A stretch of 22,761 nt of DNA from JAFLCA01 sp041907145 (GCA_041907145.1 JAYRHW010000262.1:1-22761); one strand, 5' to 3'; numbered from the stretch's first letter, positions 7,910-15,358 are shown. A program made the numbers and translations. The notes: generated by a model not told the origin, from the letters alone.

Positions 7910-7993
7910 CGGTGGGTGCCATGACTCTAGCAGAGCAGCGCCATTTCCGTAATTCCATTTCTTGAAGCGGTAATGTCCGGCCTGGCAGGCCTG

Positions 7994-8008
7994 TGCTACA
8001 GTAGTGCG
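7994..8008 (+). promoter_or_regulatory. Extended -10 promoter of the cysteine-rich protein gene, leaderless
   Basis: TGcTACAGT (7994-8002) lies six bases before the ATG at 8009, the same arrangement as at 5023 and 4994. No Shine-Dalgarno is present. Confidence 0.5.
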
Positions 8009-8632
8009 ATGCGAGCTTGGATGGCCCTCCTCATTATTTTCTTCTTCGGAATTCTTGGTAGTCCGGGGTGGGCAGATTCTCGCTGTGAGTGGGCACAGTG
8101 TTCGCCCGGCACTCCGGCTGCCAGTTCTTGGACTGTTGAGCAGGGGAACGGAGGGGCGAGCGTATGCGGTGTCGGTGACAAGGCTGCCTGCGCGGAGCAA
8201 TGTCGAAGGGAATTCGATGCCAAATACAAGCGCTGTGTCGAGACCTGCTTAGGAGGGCGCTGTGTGCAGCCTACTCCGGTTCCTTCCAAGGGTCCTGAGC
8301 AGTCGATAGGCTCACCTTGTGTCGAGATTGAGTCTCCGGCTTGCCAGGAGCAATGCGTCACTGAATCCAGCGGGAAGCAGCCGCGCTGCCGGCGTGATTG
8401 CCTGCAGCGTGCCTGTCCCGACGCAAGCCAGCTTGATATTGCTAAAGAGAGCCTGGATCCCGGCACGTTTCGCTGTGAACGCTGCAAGCAGCAGTATGCG
8501 ATTTCTTGCGGGCGGCAGTGCGCGCTCGGAATGCTTGGCACATTTCCTGGAATAGAGCGCTGGGGCTGCGAAAAAGCTTGCGTGATAAGTTATTGCAGTA
8601 AGTCCTGCGGCAGGCTGAGCCTCGTCCCTTAG
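8009..8632 (+). CDS. Exported cysteine-rich protein with three tandem twin-CX3C modules
   Basis: The protein has 207 residues. I chose the ATG at 8009, which opens a clear Sec signal peptide (hydrophobic 4-17, cleavage near G-W-A/D at 22-23); an upstream in-frame start at 7973 would bury the signal. The mature part contains 22 cysteines in an ordered pattern. Modules 53-85 and 104-136 both read C-X7-C-X3-C-X10-C-X3-C-X4-C, and 159-196 reads the same with X15 in the centre. Twin CX3C pairs separated by about ten or more residues form disulfide-locked helical hairpins in small Tim and CHCH proteins of mitochondria; that resemblance is structural only. I know no bacterial family with this arrangement. 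The gene ends four bases from the convergent DUF155 gene. Confidence 0.8.
   Translation: MRAWMALLIIFFFGILGSPGWADSRCEWAQCSPGTPAASSWTVEQGNGGASVCGVGDKAACAEQCRREFDAKYKRCVETCLGGRCVQPTPVPSKGPEQSIGSPCVEIESPACQEQCVTESSGKQPRCRRDCLQRACPDASQLDIAKESLDPGTFRCERCKQQYAISCGRQCALGMLGTFPGIERWGCEKACVISYCSKSCGRLSLVP
8165..8596 (+). repeat. Three tandem six-cysteine protein modules
   Basis: Within the cysteine-rich gene, bases 8165-8263, 8318-8416 and 8483-8596 encode modules with matched cysteine spacing. The first two have identical spacing and repeat with a period of 51 codons. Non-cysteine residues have diverged, so the repeat is visible in protein but not in DNA. The third has five extra central residues. 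Confidence 0.85.
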
Positions 8633-8636
8633 GCCG

Positions 8637-9470
8637 TCACAAGATGAATGATTTAATGATCTCGAACGCGATCAATATGATGATCACGATCTCCATTATT
8701 TCCGCCCGCCGAGCATTCAGGACTTCAAGCAGTAATTCCGAGACATCGGAGCAGAGCCCCAGCATCTTCTCGAGGCGCTCGATGCGATCCTTCATATCAA
8801 AGTTCTTGAACAAGTCTAGATAGAGCTTGTAGAGGTCCTCCTTCTCCCATGTTTTTTCGGGTTCGTTGAGTAACAGCAGCTGATTCACAATTCGATGGCG
8901 AGCGCTCAGGCCCTCACCTATGAATTTCAGGAGCCGCGAACGGCTTCTGCTCACAAGTCCCCCGCGCTTGAGGCCTTTGGTCATGGCCTCGGATTCAGCG
9001 AGGAAGTCTTCCACTTCCCATTCGATAATTTCGAGCGCGCTGGACTGCGCGAGAATGTAGGCGACGAGCTGCAGCTTGGCCAAGTCAAATTCGGGAATCT
9101 TCACTGAATTGAAGGCAACTTCAGTTACGCCGGGCTCGATCGTCAGCGTGAAGTCGTCTTCAGCCAGCTCGTCCAAGTCCTTGGCCTTTTCGGTCGTACG
9201 GAGGGTAGGGGACATCCCGAGGGTGCCCAGGTAACCCGCATGCTCCTCGACAGGAACATTGAAAAACACCACCGTTCCGAAACGGAATACAAAAATCTTC
9301 TCGGTATTGTTGCGGTGAACGATCAGACAGTCCGGGCTGTAGCGCTCCTTCTTCTCGTTAATTAGCAGCTCGCTGACTTGGCGCATGGAGAAGCGCTCGG
9401 GCGAGCTGTACGTATGAAGCACGTACCGCGCACGAAAAGTGAGTACAGAGATGGTGGCTTTCTCACTCAT
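8637..9470 (-). CDS. DUF155 (RMD1/YagE family) protein with C-terminal membrane helix
   Basis: The protein has 277 residues. DUF155 features are IFVFRFGTVVFFNV (59-72), ALEIIEWEVEDFLAE (145-159), RHRIVNQLLLLNEPEKTWE (191-209), and the C-terminal LNARRAEIMEIVIIILIAFE running into a membrane helix (about 258-275). This helix at the extreme C-terminus is diagnostic of the family, whose eukaryotic members (Rmd1, Rmnd1) are needed for mitochondrial translation. The bacterial role is unknown. The N-terminal soluble domain should face the cytoplasm with the tail anchored in the inner membrane. The ATG at 9470 is the first in frame. Upstream lies the long gene-free region. Confidence 0.85.
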   Translation of the reverse strand: MSEKATISVLTFRARYVLHTYSSPERFSMRQVSELLINEKKERYSPDCLIVHRNNTEKIFVFRFGTVVFFNVPVEEHAGYLGTLGMSPTLRTTEKAKDLDELAEDDFTLTIEPGVTEVAFNSVKIPEFDLAKLQLVAYILAQSSALEIIEWEVEDFLAESEAMTKGLKRGGLVSRSRSRLLKFIGEGLSARHRIVNQLLLLNEPEKTWEKEDLYKLYLDLFKNFDMKDRIERLEKMLGLCSDVSELLLEVLNARRAEIMEIVIIILIAFEIIKSFIL

Positions 9471-9705
9471 GACACGGAGTCCAAATAGTCTGCTAAGTTC
9501 AGGGAATTATTACAGGAATGACGGACTATACCTAATATTGTACCTCATCGGCGGGGGGCCTCTCAAGGATTGAACAGAGGCTTATTTACTAAGGAAAAAC
9601 AACAGGTTAGCTAGAGAAAGGAGATGGAAAGAGTGAGAAAGTGAACCAAAGAAAAAAAGAAAGAAACCGAAAAACCAGTAGTTAACCTCAATGTGATTTT
9701 GCCAA

Positions 9706-9751
9706 GACAATCCCCAAACAATGGTTTAAAAACCACTCTTTGGGAATTGTC
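9706..9751. repeat. Nested inverted repeat
   Basis: The outer arms GACAATCCCCAAA (9706-9718) and TTTGGGAATTGTC (9739-9751) pair at 12 of 13 positions. Inside, TGGTT (9722-9726) pairs with AACCA (9731-9735). No T-run follows on either strand, so it is not an ordinary terminator. It could be an RNA stem or a protein-binding palindrome. Confidence 0.6.
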
Positions 9752-9797
9752 CGACGCCATCGAACCTAAAAAAACCTGATTAACCTAAGCTCTCTCA

Positions 9798-9839
9798 CTC
9801 AATCCACTGAAATCCATAAATGAAATTCAATGGATTGAG
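9798..9839. repeat. Second inverted repeat in the gene-free region
   Basis: CTCAATCCACTGAA (9798-9811) pairs with TTCAATGGATTGAG (9826-9839) at 13 of 14 positions, with a 14-base loop. It begins 46 bases after the first inverted repeat. There is no T-run. Confidence 0.6.
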
Positions 9840-9959
9840 CCAAATTCCCGCTTCTACCCTGAACTTACTATTTGGACGTTAGCGCTGCCCGCCTGGATTC
9901 GCCCTTTCATTAACTATCGGACGCGGGGCTCAAAACTTTACAAACTTGGTACATCTATC

Positions 9960-9999
9960 CGCAATTTTATCTGTATTTGCGCAATGTTATCAGGGTTTC
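9960..9999. repeat. 20-base direct tandem repeat
   Basis: CGCAATTTTATCTGTATTTG (9960-9979) is followed directly by CGCAATGTTATCAGGGTTTC (9980-9999), with 15 of 20 positions identical. A 20-base period is about two helical turns, as expected for tandem binding of a regulator to one DNA face. The function is inference. Confidence 0.45.
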
Positions 10000-10263
10000 T
10001 TTGCGTTGGATCTGCATCCAAATATGGCCCGGTCAATTCTTTGACGAGGTCTCAGTGACTTCGGGCGGTGGTCTCGTTGATTGGGGAGTAAATCCAGTGT
10101 GTTAGTCGGCGCAAGTTGTGCACGGTCCTTGCAAACTTGTCAGGAAGCTGCAGGAAGACGCCTTCGAGAGCAGGCGGCGAAATCAGCTGAACACGGAAGT
10201 TTAGATGGGAAAATTTAAGTACTTAGGAACAAGACACAGGCGTGGCCAAGGGTGCGAATTTCC

Positions 10264-10308
10264 GACACCCCTGCCGGAATTGCGACAGGCAGTTCCCGCA
10301 CTGGTGTC
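10264..10308 (+). promoter_or_regulatory. Nested stem in the leader of the GT4-TPR gene
   Basis: GACACC (10264-10269) pairs with GGTGTC (10303-10308), and inside it CTGCC (10271-10275) pairs with GGCAG (10288-10292). The structure ends 39 bases before the start codon. It matches no riboswitch I know. Confidence 0.35.
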
Positions 10309-10335
10309 AGCGAAAGCCTCACCCTGTGAAGAGTT

Positions 10336-10341
10336 AAGGAG
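10336..10341 (+). promoter_or_regulatory. Strong ribosome-binding site deciding a GTG start
   Basis: AAGGAG followed by six bases and GTG at 10348. It is the best Shine-Dalgarno in the window and fixes the non-ATG start of the large glycosyltransferase gene. Confidence 0.85.
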
Positions 10342-10347
10342 ATAGAC

Positions 10348-12891
10348 GTGAATACAAGCAATTCAAGTTACGGCCAGCCGGCTCTAAGAGTACTCATGCA
10401 GATCCGGCCCAACGCCCTCATGCAGCGCGGCGGCGATACCGTCGTGATGGAGAACCTCGCGGCCGGGCTGCGTGCCCGAGGCATCGAGGTGACCGTCGAT
10501 GTTGACGGCAGGGCTAATCCCAAGGACTACGATGTCGTTCATCTCTTCAACTTCGCTTTGCCCGAGCATACCAAGATGCTGGGCATGAAGGCATACGAGG
10601 CGGGCACTCCGTTTGTGGTAACCACGCTCTATGAGGAAGTTTCCAAATTTCATAATCAATCAACGGTAGCGGCTAATCGTCTGGTCGAGTACGTCAATCG
10701 CGGACAGAACCGTGAATGGTGGAATGCGAATAAGGTCGACTTCGCCCGAGTTACTCCCAGCGGAACGTTTGATAATCATTGGACCGCCGAACATGCGGCT
10801 GCGCTCTTCACCAACGGCGGCCAAGAGTCGAAGGCTATTCGCCGCGATTATCCGAATGCCAGTGCAACGATCGAAATCAAGCTCGGTCATGAAGTCGGCG
10901 TCGCGGGTGATGCCGCTCTATTCGAGCAAGCCTATGGCGTAAAAGACTTCGTTCTGTGCGTGGGACGCTTCGAGTCCCGTAAAAATCAGCTCATGCTCCT
11001 CAAGGCACTCGAAGATAGCGATATCACCGTGGTGCTCTGTGGCGGGGGATTTACTTACCAGCCGGACTATGACCGTGCCGTAAGAAACTTCAAACGCCAG
11101 GGGAAGACAATCGTGCTTGATCGGATCTCTCCGCAAATGCTGGCGAGCGCATACGCCGCGGCAAAAGTGCATGCCTTGCCAAGCTGGTACGAGCTTCCGG
11201 GACTCGTAAGTTTGGAAGCTGCTCATCACGGTTGCAATGTGGTTGCAGCGGATAGCGGAACGACTCCGGACTATTTCGGAGATCTGGCATTCTACTGCGA
11301 TCCAAGCAGCGAGCGGTCGATATTTAACGCTGTCATGGCCGCATATTTTAGCCCGCTCCAGAGCGGACTGCGCGAGCGTGCCATGAGCTATACCTGGGCT
11401 CAGACCATCGAACAAACTGCCCAAGCCTATGATCGGGTCATGGCAGGACGTCAGCGTAAGGGAACAAATCAGCCGCAGCAGCCGGCCTATGCGCCGCCAT
11501 CATTTCCTCATCCTATCTCGAGTCAACCGACTACGCCGGCATTCTCCAATGTCGAATTGACGAACGTGATCGAACGCGGCGAGGCAGCTGCCATGAACGA
11601 GCAGTATCAGGATGCGCATGAGTTACTGGCGCAGGCTGAGCGTATGGATCCACATTCCTCGCGTGCACTCAAAGCCAGAGGAACGGTGTTTCTTGCCGAA
11701 GGCAAGACCTCCACGGCTCGAGGATACTTCGAACGCGCGCATACGGCTAATCCTGCCGATCCACGACCCCTGAGCGGGCTAGCGATGTGTGAAATGCGCG
11801 AGCAGCGAGTGCATCAGGCATATACGCTGTTCGTTAAGGCGCTGGACATTGATCCTATGCACCTTACTTCGCTGCTCCAGTTGATGGAATGTGCGTATAA
11901 CCTGTTGCGGTTCGATGATCTCGAGCGCGTACTGAGGAATTATCTTGTGCAGCGCCCCGCGGATGTGGAAATGAGATTCTGCTTGGCAGGATGCTGCTAC
12001 AAGCAGGGTAAGTTCGATGAGGCTGCGCATCTCGCGGACGACGTTTTGCGTGAGCGAACCGATCACCAGGGAGCTCGTGAACTCAAGGAGGCTATTCGCC
12101 AGCGCCCTGCAGCCCCCAGAACCAATCCAGTCGTCAATTCGATGGTGCAGTCAGCTGCCGCCACTTCTTCCGAGCCCTTTGACGGTATTGACCGTCAGAT
12201 TATGGAGCTCGAGGAGGCTAAGCGTGAACGGCGACTTGATGATGTCCGTTCCGGTTGTCAAAGGCTCGCTGCTATCGGCAGCATCAAGCCCGCGCAGGCG
12301 GAGAAAATCAAACTCCTCCAGGCCGAAGTTTTCGTACTTGAGGAAAACCTGGTGGCTGCAAAGTCGATCTACGATCAGGTTCTTGCTCAGAATCCGCAGT
12401 CAGCACGCGGACTCTGCGGACAGGGTGCACTTGCTGCGCACGCCGGACGATGGGACGATGCCCGCAATAGTTTCGAGCGTGCATTGATTGCCAAGCCGGA
12501 GTACGACGTAGCGCTTGCCGGTATGGGGCTTTGCTGCTCGTGGTTCAAGGAACATGAGCGCGCATGGGACTTCTACAAGCGAGCCGTTCGCACGAATCCG
12601 GAAAATGCCAGAGCTTTGCTCGGTATCATCGAGCTCGGGTACCCGTTGAAGCGTCTGATCGACGTCGAATCGGCGGTGCGAGCTTACCTCGATATGCATC
12701 CGCTGGACTTTGAGTTCTTGTATGCTTTGGCCGGCTGCTTATATGCACAGGGAAAACTTGACGAAGCGACCGCCGAAGTTCGCAAGATCACTATGTTCGA
12801 ACCGGATAACCAGCGTGCCCGAGAGTTGCAGCGGCTGATCGACGAGCGAACGACCCAGCCTGGTCGCGCGCAGGTGGTTGCCGGACGTTAA
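10348..12891 (+). CDS. Family 4 glycosyltransferase fused to tetratricopeptide repeats
   Basis: This 847-residue cytoplasmic protein has three parts. Residues 13-365 form a GT-B glycosyltransferase: an N-terminal acceptor domain with GGDTVVMENLAAGLRARG (28-45) and YDVVHLFNF (61-69), then a nucleotide-sugar domain with FVLCVGRFESRKNQ (201-214) and the retaining GT4 signature ELPGLVSLEAAHHG (282-295; E282 and E290 at the E-x7-E positions), followed by DSGTTPDYFGD. A Pro/Gln-rich linker (about 370-400) leads to two blocks of TPR repeats (about 403-610 and 650-835), with helices such as DPRPLSGLAMCEMREQRVHQ and NPQSARGLCGQGALAAHAGRW. TPRs probably bind a protein acceptor or partner. It starts with GTG behind a strong ribosome-binding site and is followed 29 bases later by a second glycosyltransferase gene, almost certainly in the same operon. 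The sugar and acceptor are unknown. Confidence 0.93.
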   Translation: MNTSNSSYGQPALRVLMQIRPNALMQRGGDTVVMENLAAGLRARGIEVTVDVDGRANPKDYDVVHLFNFALPEHTKMLGMKAYEAGTPFVVTTLYEEVSKFHNQSTVAANRLVEYVNRGQNREWWNANKVDFARVTPSGTFDNHWTAEHAAALFTNGGQESKAIRRDYPNASATIEIKLGHEVGVAGDAALFEQAYGVKDFVLCVGRFESRKNQLMLLKALEDSDITVVLCGGGFTYQPDYDRAVRNFKRQGKTIVLDRISPQMLASAYAAAKVHALPSWYELPGLVSLEAAHHGCNVVAADSGTTPDYFGDLAFYCDPSSERSIFNAVMAAYFSPLQSGLRERAMSYTWAQTIEQTAQAYDRVMAGRQRKGTNQPQQPAYAPPSFPHPISSQPTTPAFSNVELTNVIERGEAAAMNEQYQDAHELLAQAERMDPHSSRALKARGTVFLAEGKTSTARGYFERAHTANPADPRPLSGLAMCEMREQRVHQAYTLFVKALDIDPMHLTSLLQLMECAYNLLRFDDLERVLRNYLVQRPADVEMRFCLAGCCYKQGKFDEAAHLADDVLRERTDHQGARELKEAIRQRPAAPRTNPVVNSMVQSAAATSSEPFDGIDRQIMELEEAKRERRLDDVRSGCQRLAAIGSIKPAQAEKIKLLQAEVFVLEENLVAAKSIYDQVLAQNPQSARGLCGQGALAAHAGRWDDARNSFERALIAKPEYDVALAGMGLCCSWFKEHERAWDFYKRAVRTNPENARALLGIIELGYPLKRLIDVESAVRAYLDMHPLDFEFLYALAGCLYAQGKLDEATAEVRKITMFEPDNQRARELQRLIDERTTQPGRAQVVAGR

Positions 12892-12920
12892 CCTCGGTGC
12901 TCGCTCTCTAAGCGCGAGTC

Positions 12921-14195
12921 GTGAAAATACTTTGCCTTAATCAGAATTGGTTCGTACGCGACTTGCGTGAGGCGGGGCATACCGTCACGACCTGCGGCAT
13001 AGGCAGTCATCTGGACGTTCCGCTTGATGTTCCTCTTATCCACCTTGATACGGTGATAAAGGGGCTGCCACCCGAGAGGTCGCCGGACCTTATTCTTATT
13101 CTCGATAACAGCTCTCCAGTCATTGTCACGGGATTCGAGGAATCCCCCCTGCCGATAGTGTTCTACGCTGTCGATACGCATCATCACTTGGCGCTGCACC
13201 GTTACTTGGCCCATGTCGCCGACAAAACTATCGTTGCGCAGAAGGACTATCTACCCGAATTCAGCGGTGTTGGACTCGAGGTTTCGTGGATGCCGCTCTG
13301 GGCCTCCGCTAGAGTCGAACCGCAAGCTCAAAAGCAGCACGGGGCGGTCTTCGTGGGAACCCTGAACCCCCAACTCAATCCTGAGCGAGTAAAGTTCTTC
13401 GACGAGTTAAAATCGAAGTGCGATTTGCTTTGCATGACGGGAGCATGGCCAGAGATTTTTTCTAAGTCGGAAATTGTCGTCAATCAGACCGTCAAGCGCG
13501 ATTTAAATTTTCGTGTTTTTGAAGCCATGATGTCCGGTGCCATGCTCCTTACCGAACGCATCGACAATGGACTGTTTGACTTGTTCGAAGATCGCAAGCA
13601 TCTGGTCACTTATGAGAAGGGGAACGTTGAGGAGGCTTCCGAGCTTATAAGACACTTTTTGGCCGACAAAACGACCTGTCGCCGCATTGCCGATCAAGGA
13701 CGAGAAGAAATTCTGGCACGGCACCTTGAAAGCCATCGCTCGCAGGTGATCCTGCAGGCACTGCAGTCGGTTACGAAGAAGACCTCACCGATAAAATTTG
13801 CTGCCGCGATGGCTAACTACGCCACCTTGGGACGAAATGTGTCAAAGATAGATACCGTGCTTAGTAATCGGGCGTACCTAAGTTCATTACGCGCAGGCGA
13901 AGAGGCGATCAAGCGAGGGGAGCCGATTGACGAGAGCCTTGCTGCTTACTTGGTACTCGCAGCCGTGCGTTACGACGCAGCGCTGTCGAGCACTGCCGGA
14001 GCATTGTTGCTCGAGGTCGCCAGTGAAGCGAATCCTGACAACGCGTTCCTTGCGCTCGCCCGTATGCGCTCGCTCCTTAACGCCGGGAAGCGCAAGCAGG
14101 CTGAGGAACTTGCCAGTGGACTGGGCGTCGCGGATCCACAGCGGGCATTTGTCGCCGCGGAACAGGCAGTTGCAAACCTAATCGCAGAGAACTAG
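12921..14195 (+). CDS. CgeB-like (GT-B, glycosyl transferase 1-like) glycosyltransferase with helical C-terminal region
   Basis: The protein has 424 residues and starts with GTG at 12921 (MKILCLNQNW). The N-terminal Rossmann-like half (1-130) includes PDLILILDNSSP (55-66) and FYAVDTHHHLALHRYL (81-96), the pattern seen in CgeB/DUF3880-type proteins. The second half contains VVNQTVKRDLNFRVFEAMMS (187-205), GAMLLTERIDNGLFDLF (206-222) and a C-terminal HL-x-S-H-R segment, typical of the Glyco_trans_1_2 domain. Residues about 300-424 form TPR-like helices, echoing its neighbour. The gene lies 29 bases after the GT4-TPR gene and no terminator separates them, so the two probably act on the same surface glycan or glycoprotein. 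A small stem (12900-12904 with 12914-12918) sits just before the start codon. Confidence 0.85.
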   Translation: MKILCLNQNWFVRDLREAGHTVTTCGIGSHLDVPLDVPLIHLDTVIKGLPPERSPDLILILDNSSPVIVTGFEESPLPIVFYAVDTHHHLALHRYLAHVADKTIVAQKDYLPEFSGVGLEVSWMPLWASARVEPQAQKQHGAVFVGTLNPQLNPERVKFFDELKSKCDLLCMTGAWPEIFSKSEIVVNQTVKRDLNFRVFEAMMSGAMLLTERIDNGLFDLFEDRKHLVTYEKGNVEEASELIRHFLADKTTCRRIADQGREEILARHLESHRSQVILQALQSVTKKTSPIKFAAAMANYATLGRNVSKIDTVLSNRAYLSSLRAGEEAIKRGEPIDESLAAYLVLAAVRYDAALSSTAGALLLEVASEANPDNAFLALARMRSLLNAGKRKQAEELASGLGVADPQRAFVAAEQAVANLIAEN

Positions 14196-14224
14196 ATGTC
14201 GATAGCGGCCTGGCATGCACTACA

Positions 14225-14245
14225 GCTTCCAGGAATTTTGGAAGC
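14225..14245. terminator. Hairpin between convergent genes
   Basis: GCTTCCA (14225-14231) pairs perfectly with TGGAAGC (14239-14245) around a 7-base loop. It lies in the 62-base gap between the CgeB-like gene and the convergent binding-protein gene. It lacks a T-run on either strand, so it is at best a weak or Rho-assisted 3' end. Confidence 0.35.
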
Positions 14246-14257
14246 GGGATACAGCTG

Positions 14258-15358
14258 CTACTCGATAGAGACAATTGAGCCCTTCTCAATCCTACGCAGC
14301 TGAGTGACCGGCTCAAAGGCACGAACGATGCCGTCAGAGCCGAATTGAATATGTCCTGACAGTCCCTGATAATCAGTCTTAATCAAGCAATCTCGAATTT
14401 GCTCGGGCGACAGACCGCAGCGCTCCATGGCAGCCTTTAATACAAAAACGTTGTCGTAAGCTTTGGCAACGGTCCACAAGGGCTCAAATCCGAAGCGCTT
14501 GCGATAGCGTTCCTCGAGTGCGGGATCAGACTTCCCGGTGTAGAGCATGAAAACCAAGCCGTCGGCAAGCGCCAAGTCCTTCATAAGTACATCATCGTAG
14601 CTGATGTCTCCCGCATAGAGAGCCGGGCTGTACTTCAAAGTTCGCAGCTGCCGGATCAACGTGGCAAGGTCTCCACCCTCCTGCAAAAATAACACCGCTG
14701 CGTCGATGCGCTGCTTTTGCAGTTTGAGTACCACGGATCGCAGATCGGATTCCTTGGGGGTAAGCGCTATGTAGGAGGCAACTGACATGCCCTTCTGTTC
14801 AAGGGCGGACTTCAGTCCTTCCGCTATACCGTCGAAGTAGGTGCTCGACGAATGTAGAATGGCGAGACGCTCGTGCTTTTGTTTGGCGATAAATGCGCCA
14901 AGAGGAGCAACCTGGTCGTTGAAATTTTGCAAAGCAGTGAAAATAAATCTTCGATTTCTGGTTAGAGTCCAGCTAAACCCGGAAGCGGTAAGCATCGGTA
15001 TCTTGTCTTGCTCGGCAAGCGGAGCCGTGACTTCTGCAAACTCGGCCCAGTTCGGACCGAGTAACGCCGGGATCTTGTTGACGCTCACAAGCTTGCGGTA
15101 TGCCGTTACCGTGCGGGCAAGGTCCGACTGATTATCTTCAAAGACAATCTCCAGCGGCCGACCGTTAATTCCGCCTTGCGCGTTGATATCATCCTTTGCA
15201 AGCAGCGAGGCGTTGAGCTCGGCCTGCCCTCCAACGGCCGCCCAGCTGCTGAGCGAGAAAATTCCGCCTATCTTCACTGAATCCTTTCCAGTGTCGGCCA
15301 GACACGGAGGAATCAGAAGTGCCGGCAGAGACAACAGCAATGACAGGTATAGTTTCAT
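14258..15358 (-). CDS. Periplasmic ligand-binding protein of the branched-chain amino acid type (Peripla_BP_6)
   Basis: The protein has 366 residues with a Sec signal peptide (about 1-21, ending C-L-A). The type I periplasmic binding fold is recognisable from VKIGGIFSLSSWAAVGGQAE (28-47), LLAKDDINAQGGINGRPLEI (52-71), ALLGPNWAEFAEVTAPLAEQ, KHERLAILHSSSTYFDGIAE, and LWTVAKAYDNVFVLKAAMER near the C-terminus. Members bind amino acids, amides or urea and deliver them to LivHMGF-type ABC transporters, or act as sensors. No permease or ATPase gene is adjacent, so this is an orphan binding protein; partners may be elsewhere. It is convergent with the CgeB-like gene and divergent from the TlpA-like gene. 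Confidence 0.93.
   Translation of the reverse strand: MKLYLSLLLSLPALLIPPCLADTGKDSVKIGGIFSLSSWAAVGGQAELNASLLAKDDINAQGGINGRPLEIVFEDNQSDLARTVTAYRKLVSVNKIPALLGPNWAEFAEVTAPLAEQDKIPMLTASGFSWTLTRNRRFIFTALQNFNDQVAPLGAFIAKQKHERLAILHSSSTYFDGIAEGLKSALEQKGMSVASYIALTPKESDLRSVVLKLQKQRIDAAVLFLQEGGDLATLIRQLRTLKYSPALYAGDISYDDVLMKDLALADGLVFMLYTGKSDPALEERYRKRFGFEPLWTVAKAYDNVFVLKAAMERCGLSPEQIRDCLIKTDYQGLSGHIQFGSDGIVRAFEPVTQLRRIEKGSIVSIE

Larger units (their letters stand above)
9471..10347. other. 877-base gene-free region with several secondary-structure elements
   Basis: I see no credible protein gene here on either strand. The first third is AT-rich and contains a strongly purine-biased run on the plus strand (about 9590-9678). 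Next come two hairpins (9706-9751, 9798-9839), a 20-base direct tandem repeat (9960-9999), a GC-richer stretch with no visible structure (about 10000-10250), and a nested stem (10264-10308) just ahead of the GT4-TPR start. The region must hold the promoters for the DUF155 gene (minus) and the glycosyltransferase unit (plus), but I could not pick a convincing -35/-10 pair for either. It could hold a small RNA or a long structured leader. Confidence 0.6.

Noticed and set aside
7910..8200. N-terminal extension of the lipoprotein frame
   Set aside because: It runs through the divergent promoter and into the cysteine-rich gene, and would bury the lipoprotein signal peptide.
9624..9685. Two tiny overlapping frames (6 and 14 residues) in the purine-rich run
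   Set aside because: They are very short, have a ribosome-binding site touching the start codon, and the Lys/Arg content simply reflects the A-rich DNA.
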